A stretch of 64,000 bases of DNA, taken from positions 1,054,001 to 1,118,000 of the forward strand of contig NZ_JAATNG010000001.1 in NCBI RefSeq assembly GCF_013184805.1, read 5' to 3'. The position numbers and the translations under genes were made by a program. Below are positions 42,773 to 50,295 of the stretch, piece by piece (position 1 is the first letter of the stretch; every line of letters begins with the position of its first letter). The DNA comes from Pseudoruegeria sp. HB172150. Its GTDB lineage: Bacteria > Pseudomonadota > Alphaproteobacteria > Rhodobacterales > Rhodobacteraceae. The notes below the pieces were generated by a model. That model saw only the letters and a list, made by a program, of their open reading frames with translations. It was not told the origin of the DNA and searched no databases.

Positions 42773-43344
42773 TGCTTTGGGGCGGTTCCAAAGGCGGGAT
42801 CGAGGTTCGGTCTGGCGAGGAAGGTTCGACCGTCCTCGCCGGTCGCTTCCCGTATTCGGTGCCAACCGTCCTTCAGGGCGGTCGGGATCGGCGCCGCGAG
42901 GTGTTCCAGGCACGGGCTTTCGGCGACTCCGTGGCAGATGAGGCGGACATTCATCTGCTGGTGCACCATGATTTCGATCGCCCGCTCGCTTCGCGATCGG
43001 CCGGCAGTCTCACACTCATCGATGACGACGACGCCCTCTCCTTTGAGGCACGGTTGGCACCCGACATGCGCAATGTGAGCTATGTCTCCGATTTCCTCGG
43101 AACGTTGGCGGCCGGCCTGGTCGGCGGCATATCGCCCGGCTTCCGTGTCCCTGACGGCGGTGCGATCGTGAAGCGCGATGGAACGGGCCTCATGCGGGTC
43201 GTCAACACGGCCGAACTGGTCGAGATATCCGCGGTCACGAAGCCGGCTTATCCGCTGGCGCAGGTTGAGGCCCGTAACTGGCAGCCCGTCGGCCAGGTCG
43301 CGCGACAGGCTGTCGACCGCCACCCTTCCAGCCGCTGGAGGTGA
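42772..43344 (+). CDS. HK97-type prohead protease
   Basis: The 190-residue serine protease of family U35/S78 shows the catalytic His in LLVHHDFDRPLAS (about His66) and the catalytic Ser in GGISPGF (Ser121). It removes the capsid delta domain during maturation. The ATG at 42772 overlaps the capsid stop (TGATG); GTG at 42769 is also possible. It follows the capsid gene here, whereas it precedes it in HK97. Confidence 0.88.
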   Translation: MLWGGSKGGIEVRSGEEGSTVLAGRFPYSVPTVLQGGRDRRREVFQARAFGDSVADEADIHLLVHHDFDRPLASRSAGSLTLIDDDDALSFEARLAPDMRNVSYVSDFLGTLAAGLVGGISPGFRVPDGGAIVKRDGTGLMRVVNTAELVEISAVTKPAYPLAQVEARNWQPVGQVARQAVDRHPSSRWR

Positions 43345-43348
43345 ATAG

Positions 43349-44413
43349 ATGCTCGGATGGTTGATGAACCGGCTCCGGCCAATTGAGGCGCGTTCCAGTG
43401 GCTCGGGGTATACCGCGCAGGTCATGGCGGCACGCGACAGCTATATCAGTGGTCGCCGCGGCGTAGCAGAGCTGACGGCGACCGTTCAAAGTTGCATAAG
43501 TCTCTGGGAGGGCGGTTTCGCGATGGCTGACGTCGCCGGGACCGACCTGTTGACCCGGCAGAACATGGCGATCATCGCGCGATCAGCCGCCCTTAACGGA
43601 GAGTCGGTCCACCTGATCACTGGAACGGGGCTTGTGCCAGCGACCGACTGGGACGTGACGACTCGCGACGGACAGCCTCGCGCCTATCGCCTGTCCATCC
43701 CTGAAGCCGGTGGTGGTCGCACTGTGACTGCACTGGCGGCTGAGGTACTGCATCTGCGGATCGGCTCGGACGCGCTGACGCCATGGATCGGCACCGCACC
43801 ACTTCGCCGTTCCAGCCTGACCGGAGCAATGCTTCACGCGGTTGAGGCGGCCCTGTCAGAAACGTTTGAGAATGCGCCTCTCGGTTCGCAAATCGTGCCT
43901 CTGCCGGACACTGGCGCGGATGACATGGAAACGATGCGATCCGCATTCCGGGGTCGGCGCGGGAGCACCCTTGTGATCGAGGGCGTTGCCCAGGCCACCG
44001 CAGCGGGCATGAACCCACAACTCGGGCAACGGCCGGATCAGCTTTCGCCGGATCTATCGAGGTCCATGACGGATGAGACATTGGCGGCGGCACGCGAGGG
44101 AATCGCCATGGCCTTTGGCGTGTTACCGGCCCTGCTAAACCGTGCTGCAACCGGCCCAGTGGTTCGAGAGGCGCAGCGCCAATTGGCCATTTGGACCCTT
44201 CAGCCAATTGCGGAGCTGCTGGCAGCGGAAGCGGCCGCCAAGCTGGGAAATGATGTTGCGATCGACACGATCCGCCCGCTGCAGGCGTTTGACGCCGGCG
44301 GTCGCGCTCGTGCGCTCTCGGCGATCGTCAAGACGATGGCTGAAGCGAAGGAAGCAGGCATTTCGCCCGAAGTACTTTCCGGCGCGATGCATCTACTCGA
44401 TTGGAAAGAATAG
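43349..44413 (+). CDS. Phage portal protein (HK97 family)
   Basis: The 354-residue protein shows portal features: LWEGGFAMADV near the N-terminus, EVLHLRIGSDALTPWIGTAPL, a wing/stem region, and REGIAMAFGVLPALLNRA in the clip-crown part. It forms the dodecamer at one capsid vertex. It lies 4 bp after the protease gene. The order capsid-protease-portal is the reverse of the classical one. At 354 residues it is slightly short for the family but has no visible truncation. Confidence 0.88.
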   Translation: MLGWLMNRLRPIEARSSGSGYTAQVMAARDSYISGRRGVAELTATVQSCISLWEGGFAMADVAGTDLLTRQNMAIIARSAALNGESVHLITGTGLVPATDWDVTTRDGQPRAYRLSIPEAGGGRTVTALAAEVLHLRIGSDALTPWIGTAPLRRSSLTGAMLHAVEAALSETFENAPLGSQIVPLPDTGADDMETMRSAFRGRRGSTLVIEGVAQATAAGMNPQLGQRPDQLSPDLSRSMTDETLAAAREGIAMAFGVLPALLNRAATGPVVREAQRQLAIWTLQPIAELLAAEAAAKLGNDVAIDTIRPLQAFDAGGRARALSAIVKTMAEAKEAGISPEVLSGAMHLLDWKE

Positions 44414-44422
44414 GAGACAAGA

Positions 44423-44683
44423 ATGGCTGACCGATACGATCAGTTCAAAACCGGCCCCGTAAGTCCCGCGATCGGCGGTTTCGCAGTGACGCCAGACGAT
44501 GACACCGACCTGACCGAAATCCCGCGTGCCCTCTACATAGGGGGCGCAGGGTCGCTGGACGTAACGATGATGGACGGCACTAACCTGACCTTTGCTGGCC
44601 TGTCGGCTGGCGCAGTGCTGCCGATCAGGCCCTCTCGCATTCTAGAAACCAGCTCTGCGACTGGGATCGTCGCTCTGTACTGA
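44423..44683 (+). CDS. Small beta-rich protein resembling GTA head-spike base (Rcc01079 type)
   Basis: The 86-residue protein has the pattern AVTPDDDTDLTEIPRALYIG, then SLDVTMMDGTNLTF, GAVLPIRPSRILETSSATG and terminal IVALY. This strongly resembles the spike-base domain of the Rhodobacter capsulatus gene transfer agent head spikes, recognised from memory and not by a search. Such proteins decorate the capsid vertices and carry receptor-binding fibres. It is the last gene of the head operon, 9 bp after the portal gene. If correct, the satellite particle has its own head spikes. Confidence 0.6.
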   Translation: MADRYDQFKTGPVSPAIGGFAVTPDDDTDLTEIPRALYIGGAGSLDVTMMDGTNLTFAGLSAGAVLPIRPSRILETSSATGIVALY

Positions 44684-44799
44684 ACATGGCTGGGTGCGCC
44701 TGGGTTCTCGTCGAGCCCGAAGCACCCCGGATCAGTCGGTGAGTGCCGCAAAACCCCGACAGCGCGCGGTCCTTTTCTGATTGCGAGGGCGCGGCGCGT

Positions 44800-45081
44800 T
44801 TAGTACCCAGTGGTTTCGTTACGGCCCACCTGCTCATCTTCGCTTTCTTCTTCGCCGTCCTCGAATACGGGCTCTTTGGTCAGATCGCCTGTCACTGGTA
44901 CAGCAGAATGGAAGAACGCACTCATTGTGTTCAGCGTTCTTGGTTCCGGGTGGTGAAAGGCTTCGAGGGTCACAAGATGACCATCTACCGCGGTGACCTT
45001 CCAATCGTTGTTACTACGGTAAAGACCGTTGGATTCCCTTTCTAATTCTGTGATTCGGTAGCTTTTTCCAACTTCGAACAT
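44800..45081 (-). CDS. Small hypothetical protein, minus strand of satellite
   Basis: The 93-residue frame from MFEVGKSYRI to ETTGY has a beta-rich N-terminal part (WKVTAVDGHLVTLEAF) and an acidic tail (FEDGEEESEDEQ). It looks like an SH3-like small domain found as a hypothetical protein in alphaproteobacteria. It follows the XRE gene on the same strand. A competing plus-strand frame over the same bases lacks such character. Function unknown; a cargo or control role is possible. Confidence 0.55.
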   Translation of the reverse strand: MFEVGKSYRITELERESNGLYRSNNDWKVTAVDGHLVTLEAFHHPEPRTLNTMSAFFHSAVPVTGDLTKEPVFEDGEEESEDEQVGRNETTGY

Positions 45082-45128
45082 CCTTCGTCCTCATTTGTTT
45101 GACGTAATATTTTGCTGGGAATATAGGT

Positions 45129-45401
45129 CTATTGGGGAGGCCGCGCTATACCTCGAGCGTTGACCTTCACACCCTCGCGGCCCTGCTGATCAAATGTGAA
45201 ATCAATTCCAAGCCCTTCGATAGCGCGTTTCACTGCGTCGACATTGTTTGGTAATGCGGACGGTATTCCATAACTTGCTTCGATTCTGCGCAACGTGGCG
45301 ATAGAGACATTGGCGTCCTTCGCGACTTTCTCCTGTGAGAAGCCAGCGAGGACTCGCCCTGCCGCCAGTTGGCGTCCCGTGACATGATATAAAACGCTCA
45401 C
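45129..45401 (-). CDS. XRE-family helix-turn-helix regulator (satellite switch)
   Basis: The 90-residue protein has one HTH: GRQLAAGRVLAGFSQEKVAK, then ANVSIATLRRIEASYG. The GTG start at 45401 is uncertain because no better start exists upstream of the HTH. It is divergent from the plus-strand genes leading to the integrase, across an 81-bp AT-rich gap, the typical position of a prophage or satellite repressor. It probably maintains the integrated state. Confidence 0.75.
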   Translation of the reverse strand: MSVLYHVTGRQLAAGRVLAGFSQEKVAKDANVSIATLRRIEASYGIPSALPNNVDAVKRAIEGLGIDFTFDQQGREGVKVNARGIARPPQ

Positions 45402-45482
45402 AGTGATATAATCCTATTGCGTTACAGACGTGTGATTGATATATCTCACGATGCAACTTTTTATGCAAATGGAGATCTCAAA

Positions 45483-45797
45483 ATGACTGAACAACGCGCC
45501 CGCGCGAATGAAAAACGCTTGCTCGAAAATGACCTCAATACAATGCTCGAACGCATTTGTTGGTTCTGTCACCACTTCGGTGTTGTTGCCCCGGCTTTAG
45601 AGTTCGATCCAGGTCATCCGGAGGAGATTTTGGTTACCGACGAGTTGATCGAGTGGGTCAGAGCTGAGGGCGCGTGTATTGATTGGCTTGTATGCGGCGC
45701 AGTTTCGCCCGCACTCGCCGCATACCGTGAGAAGCACCTACCTGGCGACTTAGCCTCAGTAGAGAGAGTCTCACACACCAGGAAACGTGTACATTGA
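45483..45797 (+). CDS. Hypothetical protein, early gene of the satellite
   Basis: The 104-residue protein from MTEQRARANEK contains a CWFCHHFG cysteine-histidine cluster (ICWFCHHFGVVAPAL) and the C-terminal motif DWLVCGAVSPALAAYREKH. It starts 81 bp from the divergent XRE gene, so it is probably the first gene under its control. A longer in-frame start upstream would overlap the control region. No function is recognised. Confidence 0.6.
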   Translation: MTEQRARANEKRLLENDLNTMLERICWFCHHFGVVAPALEFDPGHPEEILVTDELIEWVRAEGACIDWLVCGAVSPALAAYREKHLPGDLASVERVSHTRKRVH

Positions 45798-45846
45798 CAC
45801 AATATGCTCGCTTCGTGTATGGCTACACAAAGCAAGGGCAGAGCCG

Positions 45847-46497
45847 ATGCAACTCGAACTAGAGACTTACACTCCGAGTGAGGCCGAGGAGATCACGGCG
45901 GTCAAACAGGCCACGGTTCGGAATTGGCGTCGCGCGGGGCACCTTCCTCGGCAACAAGGCCATGCGCGCTACAATTTGGCGGACATGCTGGTAATGTTCG
46001 TCATGGGAATGCTGGTTTCGCGTGGGACCAGCCCGGAAGCCGCTAAAGAGTTTGCGGGGCATGCCGCCCGCGCCATTTTTCAAAGTACGATCTGGAGCAC
46101 TAAAGCGTTCTCGCAGTCCGTTCGGGATAAAGCCAAAGCCGAGCTTGGAGAGATATCCGGCGACGAGGTTTCCTACTTCAAGGCGCAGCTCGGGGATGAT
46201 TTTCGCCTTGATTTTCTTGAGGTGGCCCGCAGCCAAGAAATTATGGTCAAGGCGGCTGAACAACTCGCCGGTATCTCGGGCATGAAGCATCCGAGTTGGC
46301 TTGTCATCTGGGCTGACGGTTCTCTGGAATTCTTCCACGACGATGAGGACCCGGACGATAGTTTTTTCGGCAACATCCAGCACGGCGAAGCCTACGTTCA
46401 AGGCCCGGTCATGCTGTTTTGCCTTGGAGCCTTGGCACAGATGGTGATCGACCGATTGCCGCGCCCCGCGATCCGATTGGCCACGGGGGCAGAGTGA
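45847..46497 (+). CDS. MerR-like HTH regulator / excisionase-type protein
   Basis: The 216-residue protein has a MerR/AlpA-like N-terminal DNA-binding segment (EEITAVKQATVRNWRRAGHLP, then ARYNLADML) and a longer C-terminal region of unknown fold ending near the spacer to the integrase genes. In phage satellites an AlpA-type protein of this kind activates excision. Its stop overlaps the next ATG (TGATG). The start at 45847 follows a weak AGGGCAGAG site. Confidence 0.65.
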   Translation: MQLELETYTPSEAEEITAVKQATVRNWRRAGHLPRQQGHARYNLADMLVMFVMGMLVSRGTSPEAAKEFAGHAARAIFQSTIWSTKAFSQSVRDKAKAELGEISGDEVSYFKAQLGDDFRLDFLEVARSQEIMVKAAEQLAGISGMKHPSWLVIWADGSLEFFHDDEDPDDSFFGNIQHGEAYVQGPVMLFCLGALAQMVIDRLPRPAIRLATGAE

Positions 46498-46679
46498 TGG
46501 CAACCCGGCAGTCCCTTGTCTCGCAAGCCGAAATCAAGCGCACTCTGCAAGCGGCCCTGTCTGCCGGCTTGCGTATTGGTAGGGTCGAAGTGGACCATGC
46601 TACTGGCCGCGTTGTTGTATTCCCGGAAGGCGCGGCACCTCAAGCTGCCGGCCCCGATCCCGACGAGCTGCTGAAATGA
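46497..46679 (+). CDS. Small protein coupled to integrase
   Basis: The 60-residue frame MATRQSLVSQAEIKRTLQAA to DPDELLK has overlaps on both sides: TGATG with the MerR-like gene and ATGA with the integrase. Its helix-strand pattern (AEIKRTLQAALSAGLRIGRV) is like that of small accessory proteins found before integrases in alphaproteobacterial islands. It may act in excision; no family is certain. Confidence 0.65.
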   Translation: MATRQSLVSQAEIKRTLQAALSAGLRIGRVEVDHATGRVVVFPEGAAPQAAGPDPDELLK

Positions 46680-47746
46680 CGCGGCGCAAGAACCCATATC
46701 CCGGTGTTCGCAAGAACATGGTCAAAGGGCGTATCTATTGGAAGTTTGAGTGCGGCGACTTTCGCACCAACATTCCCGGACCCTACGGATCACCCGAGTT
46801 TCTGGCGGCCTATGAGGCCGCGCTTGCCGGTTCCAAGGCTACCAGCGCCTCGACCGCCTTGGCGGGTACGCTTGCGTGGCTGATAGAGCAATACCTTCGC
46901 AGCCTGCGCTTTCAGAACCTGTCCGACAGTCGCAAGAGGACAATTCGGCTTGAGCTGGATTGGCTTCGCAAAGAAGCGGGGAAATATCAATTCGAGCGGC
47001 TGGAAGTCCGACATATTGAAGCTCTCATGGCGAAAAAGAACGGACCCACCGCTGCGAACACGGTCAAGAAGAATCTTTCTATGCTATTCAACTTTGCGGC
47101 CAAAAAGCTCGGATACACCGGCCCAAACCCTGCTCGCTTCGCAGAGCGGATGAAGACCAACCCGGATGGTTACCACACCTGGACCGATGGGGAAGTGTCG
47201 CGCTTTCTCGAGCGGCATGGCGAGGGCACGAAGGCGCGGCTGGTAATGCTACTAGCCCTCAACACAGGAATGGCTCGACAGGATCTCGCACGCGTCGGCT
47301 GGCAGCATGTTCGGGACGGCCGGATAGCATACCGCCGCGGGAAGACATCGGTGGCGGCAGACCTGCCGATACTGCCTGAGCTGTCCGCAGAGCTGCGGCA
47401 TGTCCCGTCTGACAGATTGCTGTTCATTACTCAGGACAACCGCGATGCGCCTTACGCAGTGGCTTCGCTCGGAAACTGGTTTCGGGACAGGTGCAAGGAA
47501 GCCAACGTGCCTGGTTCGCTGCATGGACTGAGAAAGGCTGGGGCGACTCGCTTGGCAAATGCGGGCGCTACGGAATGGGAGATTGCCTCGTATCTGGCCC
47601 ACACTGACACCAAGCAGGCGGCAACGTATGCGAAGAAGGCAAACCGTTCACGCCTTGCGGACAGCGGATTTGCCAAACTCTCAAGCGGAAACGTGTCCAA
47701 CCTTTCCGATCGGTTGGACAAAAAGGGCGGAAAATCCGATGTATAA
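46676..47746 (+). CDS. int: Tyrosine recombinase/integrase
   Basis: The 356-residue protein has an arm-binding N-terminus, a SAM-like core-binding domain (about 60-150) and a catalytic domain with Arg201 (NTGMARQDL), His283-x-x-Arg286 (LHGLRKAGATRLA), His309 (LAHTDTKQ) and nucleophile Tyr318 (AATYAKKANR). All catalytic residues are present. It ends 19 bp from the attR core in the tRNA-Glu gene, which is its probable target. Right-end arm-type sites lie inside its 3' end. Confidence 0.92.
   Translation: MTRRKNPYPGVRKNMVKGRIYWKFECGDFRTNIPGPYGSPEFLAAYEAALAGSKATSASTALAGTLAWLIEQYLRSLRFQNLSDSRKRTIRLELDWLRKEAGKYQFERLEVRHIEALMAKKNGPTAANTVKKNLSMLFNFAAKKLGYTGPNPARFAERMKTNPDGYHTWTDGEVSRFLERHGEGTKARLVMLLALNTGMARQDLARVGWQHVRDGRIAYRRGKTSVAADLPILPELSAELRHVPSDRLLFITQDNRDAPYAVASLGNWFRDRCKEANVPGSLHGLRKAGATRLANAGATEWEIASYLAHTDTKQAATYAKKANRSRLADSGFAKLSSGNVSNLSDRLDKKGGKSDV
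47695..47719. repeat. Right-end arm-type inverted repeat inside int
   Basis: GTCCAACC and GGTTGGAC form perfect 8-bp arms around a 9-bp spacer, 47 bp from the attR core. The same GTCCAACC core is present twice, as direct repeats, at the left end of the element. Confidence 0.6.
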
Positions 47747-47765
47747 CAAAATGTTAGATGGAGAT

Positions 47766-47781
47766 ATGGCAGCCCGTAGGG
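47766..47781. repeat. attR core (tRNA-Glu 3' end)
   Basis: ATGGCAGCCCGTAGGG covers the CCA end and the 3' acceptor/T-arm strand of the tRNA-Glu gene and repeats the attL core exactly. Confidence 0.85.
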
Positions 47782-47841
47782 GAATCGAACCCCTCTTTCC
47801 AGGTTGAAAACCTGGCGTCCTAACCGATAGACGAACGGGCC
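47767..47841 (-). tRNA. tRNA-Glu (anticodon TTC)
   Basis: Read on the minus strand, the 75-nt gene has acceptor strands GGCCCGT/ACGGGCT with encoded CCA, a D-arm with GGTTAGG, an anticodon stem CCAGG/CCTGG with loop TTTTCAA (anticodon TTC), and a T-arm containing GGTTCGATTCC. All stems pair, with a G-U at position 1-72. It remains complete after insertion of the satellite into its 3' end. Confidence 0.95.
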
Positions 47842-47937
47842 ATGGCCGTAGCGTGGGGCGTTATCTAGTGGAGCCCCTGCGCCTCTGCAAGCGAATTTTT
47901 CCGGCTGATGAAATTTCCGTAACGGCGCGAAATCGGG

Positions 47938-48456
47938 TCAGGTGCAGCGGGCGCGGATTGCCTCGACCAGCGCCGCGATTGCGTCGTCCGGGGCCAGCTT
48001 TGCCGTGTCGAGAACCAGATGCGCGCCGGGGTAGGGGCGGTAGTCGCGCGCGGCGACCTGCGGCCAGTGCGGCACCGTCAGCTCCTGCCGGCTCGCCGCC
48101 CGCGCCTCGACCCGCTTCCGGTGCAGGTCGCGGTCGGAACAGATCACCTCAACCTCGAGGATCGCCGCCTCGGCATGGGCGGCCACGGCGCGCCAGGCGG
48201 CACGGGTCGCGGGCAGCGGGTTGACGCTGTCGGTGATCACCACGGTGTCGCCGCACAGGTTGTCCTGCGCCACCGCCATCGCCGCGGCATAGCCGGCGTC
48301 GGCCACATCCTTCAGCCGCAGGCTGCTGGTGGTCAGGCCGCGTTCGATGGAATCGATCCGCAAATAGACCGCGCCAACCTCCGCCGAGGCCGCGCGCGAT
48401 ATCGTGGTCTTGCCGACCCCGGGCAGGCCCGCCAGCGCTACCAGCAGCGCGCTCAT
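47938..48456 (-). CDS. P-loop kinase/AAA-type ATPase
   Basis: The 172-residue protein begins MSALLVALAGLPGVGKTT, a Walker A (GLPGVGKT, about 10-17), and later has a probable lid with SDRDLHRKRVEAR. It resembles the zeta-toxin/chloramphenicol-phosphotransferase-like kinase group that phosphorylates small molecules. Its start overlaps the recJ stop by 4 bp, so it is translated with recJ. Substrate unknown. Confidence 0.75.
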   Translation of the reverse strand: MSALLVALAGLPGVGKTTISRAASAEVGAVYLRIDSIERGLTTSSLRLKDVADAGYAAAMAVAQDNLCGDTVVITDSVNPLPATRAAWRAVAAHAEAAILEVEVICSDRDLHRKRVEARAASRQELTVPHWPQVAARDYRPYPGAHLVLDTAKLAPDDAIAALVEAIRARCT

Positions 48457-50201
48457 GCGCCGGCCCTCGCGGCATCTTCCAACCGCAGCTGCGGCGTCTG
48501 CCGGCCCTGCCAGTGATTGACCTCCAGCTTGCCGGCAAGGTGGAACCGCGCGCCGCCATGCGCCTCCAGCGCCGGGCCCAGCGGCCCGTCATAGGCGCCG
48601 AAGGCGATCGCCTCCAGCCGCGGCCCGATGCCGTCGGAAAAGCTGAGCTTCACGTGGTTTTCCCCGATTCTGCGAACGTAATGAATGGCCTGCTCCGGAA
48701 AGGCAAAGCGCGGGGCCGGGGCCCCGGCGCCGAACGGGCCGGCCTCCTCAAGCTTGTCGATCAGGTCCACCTGCGCCGCGCCGGGCATCAGCAGCCCGTC
48801 AAGCAGCAGGTCTTTCGGCCCGACCTCCGCGGCGCCCTGCCGGGCGAGCAGTTCGCCCAGCCGCTCCATCGCCGCCTCGATCCTGTCCTCGGCCACCGTC
48901 AGCCCCGCGGCCATCCGGTGGCCGCCGCCCTTTTCCAGCAGCCCCTCCGCCGCCAGACGGTGAACGCTGGCCCCCAGGTCTATCCCCGAAACCGACCGGC
49001 CCGATCCCTTGCCGACCCCGTCCTCGACGCCGATCACCACGGCGGGGCGGTTCGTCGCCTCCTTCAGCCGTGACGCCACGATTCCCACGACACCCGGATG
49101 CCAGCCCGCACCGCAGGCCCAGACCAGCGGCCCGTCCAGCCCGCGCGCCGCCGCCTGTTCCAGCGCCGCATCCCGCACCCGGTTCTCGATTTCTCGCCGC
49201 TCGGTGTTCAGCGCGTCCAGCTTCTCCGCCAGCGCCGCCGCCTCATGCGGATCCGCCGTCGACAGCAGCCGCGCGCCCAGATCGGCCGCGCCGATGCGTC
49301 CGCCCGCGTTGACCCGCGGCCCCAGCAGAAAACCCAGATGATAGCAGTTCGGCGCCGTATCCATCCGCGCCACGTCGGCCAGCGCCACCAGCCCCGGCCG
49401 CGCCCGCCGCGCCATCACCTTCAGGCCCTGCCGCACCAGCGCCCGGTTCACCCCGGTCAGCGGCGCCACATCCGCCACCGTGGCCAGCGCCACAAGGTCC
49501 AGCATCGCCATCAGGTCGGGGCCCTTGACGCCCTCGCCACGCAACCGCCGGTTCACCTCCACCAGCATCAGGAACACCACGGCGGCGGCGCAGAGATGGC
49601 CAAGCTCGCCATCCTCGTCCTGCCGGTTCGGATTCACCACGGCCAGCGCCGGCGGCAGCGTCTCGCCGCCAAGGTGATGGTCCAGCACCACCACGTCTGC
49701 CCCCTCCGCCGCCGCGATGGGTTCATGCGACAGCGTTCCGCAATCGACGCAGACGATCAGGTCGTGATCCCGCGCCAGCGCCTGCATCGCGGGCACGTTC
49801 GGCCCGTACCCCTCGTCGATCCGGTCGGGGATATAGAGCGTCGCTCCGTGCCCCATCTCCCGCAGCCATGTCAGCAGCAGCGCCGCCGAGGATCCGCCAT
49901 CGACGTCGTAATCCGCGAACACCGCGATCCGCTCGCGGCCCTTCACCGCCTTCACAAACCGCTCCGCCGCCGCGCCCATGTCCTTCAGCGTCAGCGGATC
50001 CGGCAGCAGGTCGCGCAGGGCAGGGGACAGGTACGCCACCGCCTCGATCTCCGGCACGCCCAGCCGCGTCAGGGTCCGGCACACCGCGTCGGGCAGTCCG
50101 GTGCTCTGCCCCATCGCCTGCGCCAGCCGTTCCGCCTCGACGGACGGACCCACCCAACGCCTCCCGGTCAGAGAGGCGGACACATTCAAAAACTCGCCCA
50201 T
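48453..50201 (-). CDS. recJ: Single-stranded-DNA exonuclease RecJ
   Basis: The 582-residue protein has the DHH phosphoesterase core: FADYDVDGGSSAALLL (Asp motif), VCVDCGTLSHEPI, and VVLDHHLGG (DHH). The DHHA1 domain has GKGSGRSVSGIDLG and EKGGGHRMAAGLTV, and an OB-fold C-terminus ends QLRLEDAARAGA. It degrades 5' single strands in recombination and mismatch repair with metal-ion catalysis. The ATG at 50201 (MGEFLNVSASLTG) is chosen because the upstream frame has no family similarity. Confidence 0.93.
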   Translation of the reverse strand: MGEFLNVSASLTGRRWVGPSVEAERLAQAMGQSTGLPDAVCRTLTRLGVPEIEAVAYLSPALRDLLPDPLTLKDMGAAAERFVKAVKGRERIAVFADYDVDGGSSAALLLTWLREMGHGATLYIPDRIDEGYGPNVPAMQALARDHDLIVCVDCGTLSHEPIAAAEGADVVVLDHHLGGETLPPALAVVNPNRQDEDGELGHLCAAAVVFLMLVEVNRRLRGEGVKGPDLMAMLDLVALATVADVAPLTGVNRALVRQGLKVMARRARPGLVALADVARMDTAPNCYHLGFLLGPRVNAGGRIGAADLGARLLSTADPHEAAALAEKLDALNTERREIENRVRDAALEQAAARGLDGPLVWACGAGWHPGVVGIVASRLKEATNRPAVVIGVEDGVGKGSGRSVSGIDLGASVHRLAAEGLLEKGGGHRMAAGLTVAEDRIEAAMERLGELLARQGAAEVGPKDLLLDGLLMPGAAQVDLIDKLEEAGPFGAGAPAPRFAFPEQAIHYVRRIGENHVKLSFSDGIGPRLEAIAFGAYDGPLGPALEAHGGARFHLAGKLEVNHWQGRQTPQLRLEDAARAGA

Positions 50202-50295
50202 GTCTCGATGTTGCAAGGTGCGCGCCGATTGGCAAGCACAGACGTCGCTTCCCCTTTCACACGTTCCATCGCATCCTGGTGAACGGGAGGAAGCC

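Larger units (their letters stand above)
37615..47781. mobile_element. Integrated capsid-forming phage satellite (10.15 kb) at tRNA-Glu
   Basis: The element is bounded by a 16-bp direct repeat, of which the right copy is the 3' end of an intact tRNA-Glu(TTC) gene, and it encodes a tyrosine integrase next to that end. Inside are, left to right: a small ORF, gp6-like connector, unknown protein, hairpin-rich gap, TerL, head-tail adaptor, HNH, HK97 major capsid, prohead protease, portal and spike-base-like protein, then a control region with XRE and MerR-like regulators. No recognisable tail, baseplate, tape-measure, holin, endolysin, primase or replication gene is found. Gene content matches capsid-forming phage-inducible islands, which borrow tails from a helper phage. 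A prophage decayed by deletion is the alternative, but all head genes look intact. Confidence 0.8.

Noticed and set aside
44743-45045. Plus-strand 100-codon frame overlapping the minus-strand gene at 44800-45081
   Set aside because: The minus-strand frame has a more protein-like composition, a plausible ATG and the same direction as the XRE gene; the plus frame looks like its shadow.
37615-47781. Interpretation as a gene transfer agent cluster
   Set aside because: GTA clusters have no integrase or att repeats, include tail genes and have portal-protease-capsid order; this element is a mobile satellite.
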